In this document: piece by piece, positions 44,596 to 53,229 of the stretch | Position numbering within the stretch: the stretch's first letter is position 1 | Layout of the letters: each line of letters starts with the position of its first letter | Source: Prevotella sp. DNF00663 | Lineage (GTDB): Bacteria > Bacteroidota > Bacteroidia > Bacteroidales > Bacteroidaceae | Assembly: GCF_001553265.1 (NCBI RefSeq) | Contig: NZ_KQ960645.1 | Coordinates: 51,144 to 115,143 of the forward strand | DNA length: 64,000 bases | Direction: 5' to 3' | The notes under the pieces: model-generated | Seen by the model: only the letters and a program-made list of their open reading frames with translations | Told to the model about the DNA's origin: nothing | Database searches by the model: none | Made by a program: the position numbers and the translations under genes

Positions 44596-45186
44596 ATGAA
44601 ACATTTATTGCTATTGGTATGCCTGTTGTCCTGTGTGTGGTCTTCTGTCCGAGCTGGTGATCATGACACCTTTCCATCACAACATTTGGAGAAGGAACAT
44701 GGACCTCGCACATTTGTAGGTGGCTCTCTTACCTATTGGAATAATCAGAAAGAGCATAGTCATACGTTCAATTTCTATCCAGAAATCGGACGTTTGTTCA
44801 ATCAAACATGGGGAGTGGGCGTCATGTTAGGTTTCGGACATGAGAAAGAAAGCAACGGAATGAAAACCACAAGTTATAAAGTGGCTCCCTTTGCCCGTTA
44901 TTATTATGTACATAAAGGGCCTTTCAACCTATTTATGGATGGCGGTGTGGGTTATAGTTATCGCAAGACTTCGGAGGCAACGGGTAAGAAAAACGGTTAT
45001 GAAATAGGCGTGCGTCCGGGCGCATGTGTCGACCTTACCGAGGGGCTTTGCCTTTGTCTGCGCATGGGTTTTGTTGGTTATAGCAATCATTATACTGGTG
45101 GCGAAGAGGCCGAAATTGGCAATTCGGGATGGGGTATACGCTTTGCCCCGGAAGAATTAATGATAGGTTTGGAGCTAGAGTTTTAA
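44596..45186 (+). CDS. Small outer-membrane beta-barrel protein
   Basis: A 196-residue exported protein with a signal peptide of about 20 residues (LLLVCLLSCVWSSVRA). The mature part alternates polar and aromatic residues, as in eight-stranded barrels (GVGVMLGFGHEKES, KVAPFARYYYVHKG, MDGGVGYSYRKTSE). It ends with phenylalanine (MIGLELEF), the usual outer-membrane assembly signal. The family resembles OmpW/OmpA-barrel-like 'outer membrane beta-barrel' proteins of Bacteroidota. Its function is unknown. It stands alone between two strong terminators. Confidence 0.82.
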   Translation: MKHLLLLVCLLSCVWSSVRAGDHDTFPSQHLEKEHGPRTFVGGSLTYWNNQKEHSHTFNFYPEIGRLFNQTWGVGVMLGFGHEKESNGMKTTSYKVAPFARYYYVHKGPFNLFMDGGVGYSYRKTSEATGKKNGYEIGVRPGACVDLTEGLCLCLRMGFVGYSNHYTGGEEAEIGNSGWGIRFAPEELMIGLELEF

Positions 45187-45199
45187 TATCTGCCATTTC

Positions 45200-45265
45200 A
45201 GGACAAAAGAACATCAACCTGATTCGTATCTTTCTACGTGGGTTGATGTTCTTTTGTCCTTTTTA
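45200..45265 (+). terminator. Exceptionally long perfect hairpin terminator
   Basis: 20-bp perfect arms (45200-45219 beginning AGGACAAAAGAAC; 45241-45260 ending GTTCTTTTGTCCT) enclose a 21-nt loop and are followed by TTTTT. Confidence 0.9.
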
Positions 45266-45283
45266 GTATCCCTTCTCTTCTTT

Positions 45284-45303
45284 TTCAGTATTGCTGCTTT
45301 CGG
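45284..45303. repeat. Possible fragment of dispersed GCAGC-rich repeat (copy C)
   Basis: TTCAGTATTGCTGCTTTCGG resembles a single unit of the repeat seen at 7141, 19081, 47895 and 61187. It is short, so the assignment is weak. Confidence 0.3.
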
Positions 45304-45351
45304 TGTGACAAATGTTGTATGATATTCCATGGTCTTTTGCATTAAAAAGCC

Positions 45352-45359
45352 TATTTTTG
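45352..45359 (+). promoter_or_regulatory. -7 promoter element (TATTTTTG) of S9 peptidase gene
   Basis: It matches TAnnTTTG, 34 bp before the start codon. A TTTG at 45336-45339 is too close to be a normal -33 box. Confidence 0.45.
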
Positions 45360-45393
45360 CAGTAATATACTTCTAATTTTAAATGAAATTACG

Positions 45394-47853
45394 ATGAAAA
45401 AGTCATACTTATTTTTTCTTGCATGCTTGTTTTTGGGGCTCGATACAAACGTCTATGCCATTGATGTCAACACCTTTCGCTACCAAGGGCCGTATGCTGT
45501 GTATCGTCCTTTGATGCTCGACAGCATTGATATCAATGCCGAGAAATTCTCGGATGAATCGCTTTTGAAGACGAGTCTTATGGTTCAAGCCAATGATGAA
45601 AGCAAGGTATACACCGGTAAACAGGCACCTACGAGCACGGATGCATACGCTTTGCACCTGTTAAAGTTCAATTTTAGATCGCGAGGATATGTGAAAGGAC
45701 AGATCTCTGTCACTGGTTTGAAATCGTATGAAGTGACTATTGACGGACAGTCTGCCCAAGGCGAGCAGACGTTTTTGCCCGGAACGCACCTCGTAACCAT
45801 TAAATATATGTCGCGTAAAGGGCGTCGCGAAGCGTTGAAGGTGAGTGTCAAGGCCGATAAAGAGTCGCTCCTGTCGGTTGATGCCGATGCCGAGCGCAGT
45901 TATTCTTTGGGCGATGTGCTTGATGGTAAACGGTTTTCTGGTGTCTCACTGTCGCATGATGGACGTTATCAGATTACCTCTTACCGCATTACAGAGCCTG
46001 AAGAAGAGAGCTATTTCGTATGGCGCCTCACAGAGGTTGCTACTGGTAAGTTGATTATTGAGTCGCTCTCTACCCTCAAATGGGTGCCGGGACGCAATGC
46101 CTATTATGTGGAAGAGAGCTTAAAAGATGGAGTTCGCCTAACCATGACGGATATAGAGACGGGTCAACAACGTGTGCTTGCCACCCGATTACCCATCGGA
46201 GCTTCGTTCATGATTTCTCCTACGCTGAAAGATATTATCGTGTCGAACGTGCAACAGGGGCCTGCCGAGCATAAAGATATTTACCAAATCGTGGAACCCG
46301 ACGATCGTCAACCGGGGTGGCGCGACCGTAAAAGCCTCGGTACATATAAGGTGGAGACCGGTATCTTACAGCCTTTGACCTTTGGTTTTCACAATGTTGT
46401 GGTACAAGATATATCGACTGACGGTCGTTATCTGCTCATCATGACCAGTCGAAGTAGGCTGACGAAGCGTCCGACAACGCTCTATTCGCTCATACGTATA
46501 GACCTTCAGGAGATGAAATCCGAGACATTGGTGGCCGATGATGGCTTTATAGCCGATGCAAAATTCTCGCCCGATGGCCGTAGTCTCGTCGTGAAGGGCT
46601 CGCCCGAAAGCTTTGGTGGAGTGGGGAAGAACGTACCCGAAGGACGTATTCCCAGTATGTACGACTATCAACTCTATACGCTTGACATAGCCACACGCCA
46701 CGTAATGCCACTCACACGTTCCTTTAATCCGTCTATTGCACAGTATGAGTGGAGCCGCGCCGATGGTCAAATCTATTTCTCGGCATTGGATAAAGACTAT
46801 TGCCGGTTGTTCCGTTTGTCGCCTGCTGATGGTAAGATCGTGCGTATAGATGTACCGGAAGACATGGTGACCGAGTTTTCTTTGGCTAATCAAAGCGATC
46901 GGATGGCATGGTGTGGAATGAGTGCTTCTAATTCTGACAGACTCTATCTGCTCAATACGAAAAGCGGACAATCGGAGTTGGTGGAAGATTTGAGCCGCGA
47001 TATACTCAAAGGGGTGAAGCTAGGAAAGTGCGAGGCTTGGGACTTCGTTAACAGTCGTGGCGACACCATCAGCGGTCGTTTCTATCTGCCGGCTGACTTC
47101 AATCCGGCCAAGAAATATCCGCTTATTGTGAACTACTATGGCGGTTGTTCGCCTACTAGCCGCAATTTTGAGTCGCGTTATCCGCAACACTTGTATGCAG
47201 CTATGGGCTATGTGGTTTACGTGATCAATCCGAGTGGTGCCGCAGGGTTTGGACAGGAGTTCGCCTCTAGACACGTAGCCACAGCTGGACAGGGCGTGGC
47301 CGAAGACATCATTGAGGGTACACGAAAGTTTTGTGAGGTTCATCCTTACATCAATACGCAGAAGATTGGCTGCATCGGAGCGTCGTATGGCGGTTTCATG
47401 ACACAGTATCTCCAGACCCGTACAGACTTATTTGCCGCTGCCATCTCGCATGCAGGTATCAGCGACCACACCAGTTATTGGGGCGAAGGCTATTGGGGAT
47501 ACAGCTATAGCGAGGTGTCTATGGGCGACCGTTATCCATGGTCCGACCGTAAACTCTATGTCAATCAGTCGCCATTATTCAATGCCGATAAGATTCATAC
47601 GCCCTTGCTCTTCTTGCATGGCAGCGCAGACCATAACGTGCCTTTGGGAGAAAGTATTCAGATGTTCAACGCCCTGAAGTTATTGGGACGTCCCACGGCT
47701 TTTGTCGTAGTGGATGGACAAGACCATCATATACTTGATTATAAGAAACGAGTGAAATGGCAGAACACCATCTTCGCATGGTTTGCGAAGTATTTACAAG
47801 ACGATTCCGCATGGTGGGACAGCCTATATCCGAAGGTGGCGATAGACGAATGA
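45394..47853 (+). CDS. S9-family (prolyl oligopeptidase/DPP-like) serine peptidase
   Basis: An 819-residue exported peptidase with a signal peptide of about 22 residues. A long beta-propeller region (about 170-540, with DPP-like YLLIMTSRSRL and AKFSPDGRSLVVKGS) precedes the alpha/beta-hydrolase domain (about 560-819). The catalytic serine is in IGCIGASYGGFMT (about 649-661), aspartate in FLHGSADHNVPLGES and histidine in VVDGQDHHIL. Such enzymes cleave dipeptides or short peptides in the periplasm. The preceding segment contains a unit resembling a PEGA-type domain (about 95-155). A terminator hairpin follows immediately (47861-47895). Confidence 0.93.
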   Translation: MKKSYLFFLACLFLGLDTNVYAIDVNTFRYQGPYAVYRPLMLDSIDINAEKFSDESLLKTSLMVQANDESKVYTGKQAPTSTDAYALHLLKFNFRSRGYVKGQISVTGLKSYEVTIDGQSAQGEQTFLPGTHLVTIKYMSRKGRREALKVSVKADKESLLSVDADAERSYSLGDVLDGKRFSGVSLSHDGRYQITSYRITEPEEESYFVWRLTEVATGKLIIESLSTLKWVPGRNAYYVEESLKDGVRLTMTDIETGQQRVLATRLPIGASFMISPTLKDIIVSNVQQGPAEHKDIYQIVEPDDRQPGWRDRKSLGTYKVETGILQPLTFGFHNVVVQDISTDGRYLLIMTSRSRLTKRPTTLYSLIRIDLQEMKSETLVADDGFIADAKFSPDGRSLVVKGSPESFGGVGKNVPEGRIPSMYDYQLYTLDIATRHVMPLTRSFNPSIAQYEWSRADGQIYFSALDKDYCRLFRLSPADGKIVRIDVPEDMVTEFSLANQSDRMAWCGMSASNSDRLYLLNTKSGQSELVEDLSRDILKGVKLGKCEAWDFVNSRGDTISGRFYLPADFNPAKKYPLIVNYYGGCSPTSRNFESRYPQHLYAAMGYVVYVINPSGAAGFGQEFASRHVATAGQGVAEDIIEGTRKFCEVHPYINTQKIGCIGASYGGFMTQYLQTRTDLFAAAISHAGISDHTSYWGEGYWGYSYSEVSMGDRYPWSDRKLYVNQSPLFNADKIHTPLLFLHGSADHNVPLGESIQMFNALKLLGRPTAFVVVDGQDHHILDYKKRVKWQNTIFAWFAKYLQDDSAWWDSLYPKVAIDE

Positions 47854-47860
47854 GTTTATT

Positions 47861-47899
47861 GCAAAGGCTCGGCAACATCGTTGCCGAGCCTTTGCTGTT
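47861..47899. terminator. 16-bp perfect hairpin after S9 peptidase gene
   Basis: Arms GCAAAGGCTCGGCAAC (47861-47876) and GTTGCCGAGCCTTTGC (47880-47895) enclose a 3-nt loop, followed by TGTTTT. Its sequence blends into the adjacent dispersed repeat. Confidence 0.8.
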
Positions 47900-47946
47900 T
47901 TACTGCCGGGACTTTTCAGCAATGCTGGCGAGCCCTTGCAGCGATT
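47895..47946. repeat. Copy D of dispersed GCAGC-rich intergenic repeat
   Basis: CTGCCGGGACTTTTCAGCAATGCTGG, then GCCCTTGCAGCGATT, contains the CAGCAATGCTG and GCAGCGAT units. It runs into the stop codon of the convergent lipoprotein gene at 47945. Confidence 0.55.
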
Positions 47947-49273
47947 AAGGAGTGACACTTATGAACATCGATCGTAGATTGATGGTGGTCTTACGGAAGC
48001 GATGTACGAGATCCATTCCCATTCTTCCGTCTACAGTAGAGACCCATCCGTTGGGCTTCGGGTCTACGTATACCTGTTCGATATTGACCGGTGTACGGCC
48101 CAAATGAAAGTTGAACCGGGGCAACATATAGACTTCGCGAATATAGACACGGCCATATTCTACCTGCGCAATGGAGTCTTTTTCGGCCGATTGAAGTATT
48201 TCTGAGCGGTGTTTGTCGAAGTATGGATAGTAGAGTGAGCCTGTGGTGTCGCCCGTATCAAATACCATTGTGAGATGTTCGTTGCCTTGGTTGACGCGCA
48301 TGTAAGGCACGTTTTGGAGGTAAAGATTGCGCCCAGAGGCTGGTAGGGGTGTCTGTTTGCGCGGAAAGAGTAACCGTTGTTGGTCGAAAAGTATCTGGGT
48401 TTCGCCCACAGCCGAGATGAAGTCGAGCCCCAATACGGCGTCGATGGTGGTGCCGATAAGCTCGTTGAGCGACGAGATACCTACATAGACGATGAGGTTA
48501 TGGTAGGTGATTTCGCCCACACGCAGACTATCTACGAAGGCTCGCCGGGCTTGTTGATAGCCATTGAGGGAGATGGTGTCGGGCAGGAAGTGCAGTCCCA
48601 GTCGCTTGGCAGTGGCCTCGGAGAGGAATGTTTTCGATGCTCCTGTGTCGAAAACCATTTGTAGTGGATGGCCGTTCATGTGCGCCCCAACGGTCAATAG
48701 ATAGCCTTTGAAGTCTTTCTTTGCTTTCTGTACCCATGCATCTTGATTTTTTGCCTGCATGCTTCGCAATGTAAACGGTATAGAAACATCTTTGTTTGGA
48801 AGTTGAAGAGCCGGTCCGGGAAGATGGTCCAACGATTTGTTTTGTGCTTGGAAAGCCTCCAATGGTTTCCAATCTTGTTCATGGGCGCCCTCGGCCTTGC
48901 GTAGTCGAGTCATTTCTCCCAGTAAGATGGTGGCTTCACAATAACGGCCTATGGTGTTGAGCATGCGGCATTTGAGCATGGAAAGACGGTAGTAGGTCTC
49001 GCGATTCTTACGATAAAACTGTCGAGTGAGCAATGTGTCAAGATACGCAATGGACTTGCGTGGATTGTTTTGTAGATAGGATAGCATTGCATCGGCGGTG
49101 AGACGGACGCCCGTATCTTTGATATGTGGGCGTAATGAGACATATTCTGTATCCAACGTAAACCAGTCTTCTTGTTCAATGAGGTTGCTTACGCGCTGGT
49201 CAGTAGGTTCTGTAGCCGCGTTACACGACAGCATACAGATGGCCGATAAAGCTATGAAGAATTGTCTAATCAT
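47945..49273 (-). CDS. Retropepsin-like aspartyl protease lipoprotein
   Basis: A 442-residue predicted lipoprotein (MIRQFFIALSAICMLSC, Cys17 lipidated). The N-terminal ~140 residues are helical. Two aspartyl-protease half-domains follow: MVFDTGASKTFLSEATAKRLGL (about 210) and MVFDTGDTTGSLYYPYFD (about 345), each with the DTG catalytic triad start. This is the bacterial periplasmic 'aspartyl protease family' fold. The start at 49273 overlaps the upstream stop as ATGA (49270-49273), indicating translational coupling. An in-frame upstream ATG at 49303 would spoil the lipoprotein signal. Its partner gene encodes a small HExxH protein. Confidence 0.85.
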   Translation of the reverse strand: MIRQFFIALSAICMLSCNAATEPTDQRVSNLIEQEDWFTLDTEYVSLRPHIKDTGVRLTADAMLSYLQNNPRKSIAYLDTLLTRQFYRKNRETYYRLSMLKCRMLNTIGRYCEATILLGEMTRLRKAEGAHEQDWKPLEAFQAQNKSLDHLPGPALQLPNKDVSIPFTLRSMQAKNQDAWVQKAKKDFKGYLLTVGAHMNGHPLQMVFDTGASKTFLSEATAKRLGLHFLPDTISLNGYQQARRAFVDSLRVGEITYHNLIVYVGISSLNELIGTTIDAVLGLDFISAVGETQILFDQQRLLFPRKQTPLPASGRNLYLQNVPYMRVNQGNEHLTMVFDTGDTTGSLYYPYFDKHRSEILQSAEKDSIAQVEYGRVYIREVYMLPRFNFHLGRTPVNIEQVYVDPKPNGWVSTVDGRMGMDLVHRFRKTTINLRSMFISVTP

Positions 49274-49599
49274 CGATGTTCCTTTCTTAAATATTTCCAC
49301 CAAGCGTAGTGGCGACGGTGTAATAGATAGTTAGGGTCGTGCATGTGGGCGTAGGCTTCGCGCTCCATAGAAATGTGGGTGTATGCTCTGCCGTGCATGA
49401 AGAGGCGAATGAGCCACTCAACCATGTACCACAGATAGAACCCAACGCCCCCCATCTCTACCATTTGAGCCGTATGTATGCGCTCGTGCTGAATGAGTTC
49501 GAGCGTGATACCGGTTCCCTTACGGCAGAAAAGCAGTCCGAAGAGGTTGATGGCATCGTACTGTTTGAAAGGTATAAACCTGTTGTGGATAATTCGCAT
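49270..49599 (-). CDS. Small HExxH-motif protein (possible minimal metalloprotease)
   Basis: A 109-residue basic, aromatic-rich protein with no cleavable signal. Residues 38-42 are HERIH, a zincin HExxH motif, with Glu61 and Glu79/Glu81 downstream as possible third ligands (MEREAYAH). A hydrophobic stretch at about 51-68 (GVGFYLWYMVEWLIRLF) may associate with the membrane. I do not recognise a named family. Its stop overlaps the start of the aspartyl-protease lipoprotein gene, so the two are translated together and probably work together. Activity is not established. Confidence 0.7.
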   Translation of the reverse strand: MRIIHNRFIPFKQYDAINLFGLLFCRKGTGITLELIQHERIHTAQMVEMGGVGFYLWYMVEWLIRLFMHGRAYTHISMEREAYAHMHDPNYLLHRRHYAWWKYLRKEHR

Positions 49600-49643
49600 G
49601 ATACAATTGGAAGGTTTTAGTGGGTAAACCTTACCATTCCATA

Positions 49644-50051
49644 TTAAAAGGTTGCGGCAGTATATTCCTTGCCAATACTGTGTACGGCTTCTAGAATCTC
49701 ACGCTCACGTTCTTTCGATGGACGTTTGAATCCGTTGATATAGTTTCTCAAAAGGGTTGCATTGAACCCCGTGCGACGTGCAAACTCAGCGATATTAATC
49801 TCTTTATGCGTAAGGAAAAAGCGTTGAAGTAAGGTCGGTTCTGCATCTTCGTATTCGAAACTTTCATAACTGATGTCGGTGTCAAGATGTCTCCAATGGA
49901 TTCCATCGGAGCCTAGTGTGTAATTTATTCGTTGCTCTTCGGTAGCCTCTTTTAGTGCAGGATACCATAACAACGATTGACGATAAGTTTGCCCATTGGC
50001 TCCCATTGCATATATATATTCCTTATCAAACCATATTCTTTTTATCTCCAT
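49644..50051 (-). CDS. DUF2442 protein with C-terminal helix-turn-helix
   Basis: A 135-residue protein. The first ~75 residues (MEIKRIWFDKEYIYAMGANGQTYRQSLLWYP) match DUF2442. The rest (FFLTHKEINIAEFARRTGFNATLLRNYINGFKRPSKEREREIL) is an XRE-like helix-turn-helix. The ATG at 50051 is chosen over 50066 because a good Shine-Dalgarno GGAGGAG lies 5-11 bp upstream of it and overlaps the end of the DUF4160 gene. DUF4160/DUF2442 neighbours are a recurrent pair thought to be toxin-antitoxin-like, with this protein as probable repressor/antitoxin (inference). Its partner here is broken. Confidence 0.75.
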   Translation of the reverse strand: MEIKRIWFDKEYIYAMGANGQTYRQSLLWYPALKEATEEQRINYTLGSDGIHWRHLDTDISYESFEYEDAEPTLLQRFFLTHKEINIAEFARRTGFNATLLRNYINGFKRPSKEREREILEAVHSIGKEYTAATF

Positions 50052-50052
50052 A

Positions 50053-50298
50053 TTACTCTCCTCCATTGAAATATCTGTTCCAAGCCTTAATGATAATATT
50101 TTTATTTTCTTCTATTACCATCTCTATCTTTTTGAAGTCGTTTGCCTTGATGCCGTGTTTCTCTTATAAAGAGAAATGGTCTCCGTCCCAATTAAATTTA
50201 GCATGACCTCTATTTCCTTCTACATGTACGTGCAGAGGTTCATGCTCTTGACTATAAAAGAAGAATGAATAACCGAAGAATCTAAATATCTCTGGCAT
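50053..50298 (-). pseudogene. DUF4160 gene interrupted by an in-frame ochre stop
   Basis: The minus-strand frame from ATG 50298 encodes MPEIFRFFGYSFFFYSQEHE, PLHVHVEGNRGHAKFN and then FSL. Next comes TAA (50166-50164), then EKHGIKANDFKKIEMVIEEN and a natural stop at 50053. The joined 81-codon product matches DUF4160, including the family's EH.P.H.HV and IE..IEEN blocks. Only the single stop breaks it. It has a full promoter (50318-50348) and lies just before the DUF2442-HTH gene. The break may be a real mutation or a sequencing error. Confidence 0.75.
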
Positions 50299-50317
50299 AT
50301 CGTTGAATCTTATATGG

Positions 50318-50348
50318 CAAATATAGGTGTTATTTTTGATAACTCAAA
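50318..50348 (-). promoter_or_regulatory. Promoter of the DUF4160/DUF2442 pair (-33 and -7 boxes)
   Basis: On the minus strand TTTG (50348-50345), a 19-bp spacer and TATATTTG (50325-50318) match the Bacteroidota consensus. The start lies near 50311, 13 bp before the DUF4160 ATG. Confidence 0.7.
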
Positions 50349-50418
50349 ATATAGATAGTGAAACATTGCTATTGTAATCAAGATATTTTTTTAGTATATT
50401 TGTGGAAACGTAAATAGC

Positions 50419-53229
50419 ATGAATGCAAAGATAAGTAAGGATGAAAGAGTGGGAGATGGTACGCCTTTGGAAAGTTCAAAGGGGCGCGGTTTCACCCTCG
50501 ATTCAAGCCAACAAGAGGTTGTAGAAGCCCAAGAAGGCTATCATTTGGTGCTGGCTCCGCCCGGATGTGGTAAGACACAGATACTCACCGAGCGCATTCG
50601 CGTGGCGCATTCTTTGGGAGTTGACTATGCCGGTATGCTTTGTTTGACCTTCACCAATCGTGCTGCCCGCGGCATGATGGAGCGTATTCATGGGCAAATA
50701 GCAGATGAGGGAGTAGACGAAGTATTTGTGGGAAACGTGCATCGGTTTTGTTCCAAATATCTCTTTGAGCATGCTTTGATACCGGCCGAGGCTTCGATTA
50801 TCGACGAAGAAGATACCATCAGTATTTTGGCTAACATCTTAAACGAGGACGAATATGAGGTAGCTGCTGCACCACGGCGCCATCGTGCTTACATGGAAGT
50901 GATGCAGTTGTCGCATTTCATGTACCAGTTGACACATGAACATCCGCGTACTTTGCGTCTTCATCCTGAATGTTTATCGCCCGATGATGTCGAGGCAATG
51001 CGGATAATATGCCGACATCAGCATTTGGAACTGAGTGCTCGGACAGTTGAAGACTTTTATATGAATGCCGATTTCTATTTGGATGAGGCTCGAAGTGAGG
51101 CTTACGACATGGGCGAGCAGCAAATAGTGAACCACTTATTGATAAAGATGCGTACGGCAAGACTGTTCGATGTGTACCGTATGGAGAATAAGTTGGTGGA
51201 CTTTGAAGACTTGTTGTTGCTCACATACGAGCATCTGCGACATGCCAAGGAAGATGAAAGAAGGGTGTATCGGTGGATTCAAGTGGACGAAGTACAGGAC
51301 TTGAATGCACTCCAATTAGCCATTATTGATGCTTTGACAGCGCCTTGTAATCCCACGGTAGTGTACCTCGGAGACGAACAACAGGCCATTTTCTCGTTCA
51401 TGGGAGCTAAGATGTCGACCCTTGAAGTGCTGAAAAAGCGGTGTAAAGACCATCTACATCGCTTGCAGATGAACCATCGTTCGCCCCGTTACTTGCTTGA
51501 TGTATTCAATATTTACGCCGAAGAAGTGTTGAAGATTGACCCTGCTTTACTGCCGACAACAGATTATGAACCGGCCAGACTGGGCAATGAACTGCAGTTA
51601 TTTCAATCGGAAAACATCGAATCAGAGTGTTTGGATGCTGCTCAGATAGCCGAGCAACTCATGCTGGATTATCCCGATGAGAATGCAGCCATCATCGTTA
51701 GTTCAAATCGGGATGCCGATGCTATCAGCCAAGCATTGCGGTCTCGTATGGTCAACCACTTTAAAGTATCGGGCGAAGACCTCTTTTCTTCACCCGTAGT
51801 AAAACTCCTTTTCGCTCATTTCAATCTGATTTCGTGTGAGCATAACTTTATTTCTTGGGCGCGAATATTGAAAGGTTTGCACGTGTTTGAGACCAATACG
51901 GCTGCTCGAAACTTCGTTCGTACGTTGCTAAACCATGCTATGTTGCCCTCCGATTTCCTGCTTTTCCCCGGCTCTTCGTATGTTCAGAAGTTTGTGGAGA
52001 CGTACGATGAACGTGAAATCGTGGTATTTGATACCGAAACAACTGGCCTTGATGTGTTTGAAGACGACATTGTTCAGATTGCAGCTGTGAAGCTGAGAGG
52101 TGGCAAGGTGGTAGAGGGAAGTCGGTTATCGCTGTTCATTCAGACTGCCAGACCAATTCCCGAAATGCTTGGGGATATTAAAAATCCCATCTTGGAAGAG
52201 CTTCGTCATCATGAACTTTTGTCTCCTCCAGAGGCTTTAAGACAGTTTCTTGATTATGTAGGTGATGCTGTTTTGCTTGCTCATAATGCCGAATACGATT
52301 ATCATATCCTCACTTATAACTTGCAACGATACCTACCCGACGTTGATTTAGGCAGTCTTCATCCGCTTTATTTCGACTCGTTGAAGTTGGCACGATTACT
52401 TGTTCCCGGGTTGAAGGAGTATAAGTTGAAGTATCTGTTGGCTGTTCTACACTTGGAAGGGGAGAACTCTCACTTGGCCGATGCGGATGTTGAAGCTACT
52501 GTTAGCGTCGTAAATTATTGTTATCAGCAGGCAAAAGAGATGGTAGAAGGGCAGCAAAAGCTGATGCAGCAAAAGCGAGTTGCGTCGCGAGTAGAGGTGT
52601 TGCGTCGCGTCTATGGGCCTATTTATGCGCATACGCAAGCCCGTTTGTATAGACGAGCGATGCAGGGTGATCGCCCCGCATTGGTCGATGAATTGCTTTA
52701 TATATATGGTGTGTTGAAACAAGATAAGGTAATCGAGCCGGTTCGTTCGCTCGATTACATCGTTCGTTACCTCTCTCATGACTTGATAAACAAAGAGAGT
52801 GGAGGGGCATTGGTAGAACAATTGGCTAATCATCTCACCACGATGAACACGTTGAAAGAAGCCGATTTATGCAGCAGTCAGGCTATAGAAGACCGTATTT
52901 TTGTGACAACAGTGCACAAAGCAAAAGGTTTGGAGTTTGATAACGTGATTATCTTTGATGCAGTGGAAGACCGTTATCCGAGTTATTTCAGTCGTAACAA
53001 TCCTCAACAAATGGCTGAGGACGCTCGTAAATTTTATGTTGCCATGACGCGAGCTAAGAAGCGTGTCATTGTGATGCAGAGTGTTTCGCGCCTTGATTAT
53101 CACGGTGTAGCGCAGCCACGTAGACTCACTCGTTTCATGACACCGCTATTGAGGTGGTTTGATGTAAGCCCAACTCCAACCCTCCCCCTCGATGGGGAGG
53201 GCTTGAGAGGGACTTCTATTTCTTTGTAG
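50419..53229 (+). CDS. UvrD/Rep-family superfamily 1 helicase with internal DEDDh exonuclease domain
   Basis: A 936-residue fusion. Helicase motifs before the insert are Walker A LAPPGCGKTQ (about 43-52), motif II QVDEVQDL (about 289-296) and motif III VYLGDEQQAIFSFMG (about 314-328). A DnaQ-like 3'-5' exonuclease lies between about 534 and 700: VVFDTETTGLD, LLAHNAEYDYHIL and HLADADVEAT supply the DEDDh acids and histidine. Helicase motifs resume at TTVHKAKGLEFDN (about 828-840) and FYVAMTRAKKR (about 872-882). This suggests unwinding coupled to end resection in repair. The last ~20 residues come from a CCCTCCCC/GGGGAGGG palindrome. The gene overlaps the convergent OPT gene by 14 bp. Confidence 0.9.
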   Translation: MNAKISKDERVGDGTPLESSKGRGFTLDSSQQEVVEAQEGYHLVLAPPGCGKTQILTERIRVAHSLGVDYAGMLCLTFTNRAARGMMERIHGQIADEGVDEVFVGNVHRFCSKYLFEHALIPAEASIIDEEDTISILANILNEDEYEVAAAPRRHRAYMEVMQLSHFMYQLTHEHPRTLRLHPECLSPDDVEAMRIICRHQHLELSARTVEDFYMNADFYLDEARSEAYDMGEQQIVNHLLIKMRTARLFDVYRMENKLVDFEDLLLLTYEHLRHAKEDERRVYRWIQVDEVQDLNALQLAIIDALTAPCNPTVVYLGDEQQAIFSFMGAKMSTLEVLKKRCKDHLHRLQMNHRSPRYLLDVFNIYAEEVLKIDPALLPTTDYEPARLGNELQLFQSENIESECLDAAQIAEQLMLDYPDENAAIIVSSNRDADAISQALRSRMVNHFKVSGEDLFSSPVVKLLFAHFNLISCEHNFISWARILKGLHVFETNTAARNFVRTLLNHAMLPSDFLLFPGSSYVQKFVETYDEREIVVFDTETTGLDVFEDDIVQIAAVKLRGGKVVEGSRLSLFIQTARPIPEMLGDIKNPILEELRHHELLSPPEALRQFLDYVGDAVLLAHNAEYDYHILTYNLQRYLPDVDLGSLHPLYFDSLKLARLLVPGLKEYKLKYLLAVLHLEGENSHLADADVEATVSVVNYCYQQAKEMVEGQQKLMQQKRVASRVEVLRRVYGPIYAHTQARLYRRAMQGDRPALVDELLYIYGVLKQDKVIEPVRSLDYIVRYLSHDLINKESGGALVEQLANHLTTMNTLKEADLCSSQAIEDRIFVTTVHKAKGLEFDNVIIFDAVEDRYPSYFSRNNPQQMAEDARKFYVAMTRAKKRVIVMQSVSRLDYHGVAQPRRLTRFMTPLLRWFDVSPTPTLPLDGEGLRGTSISL
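53180..53201. repeat. CCCTCCCC/GGGGAGGG palindrome inside the helicase C-terminus
   Basis: 8-bp arms (53180-53187 and 53194-53201) enclose CTCGAT. The flanking CCAACCCTCCCC and GGGCTTGAGAGGGACTT resemble hairpin repeats often found between genes in gut bacteria. It encodes the odd tail SPTPTLPLDGEGLRG and may act as terminator for the convergent genes. Confidence 0.6.
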
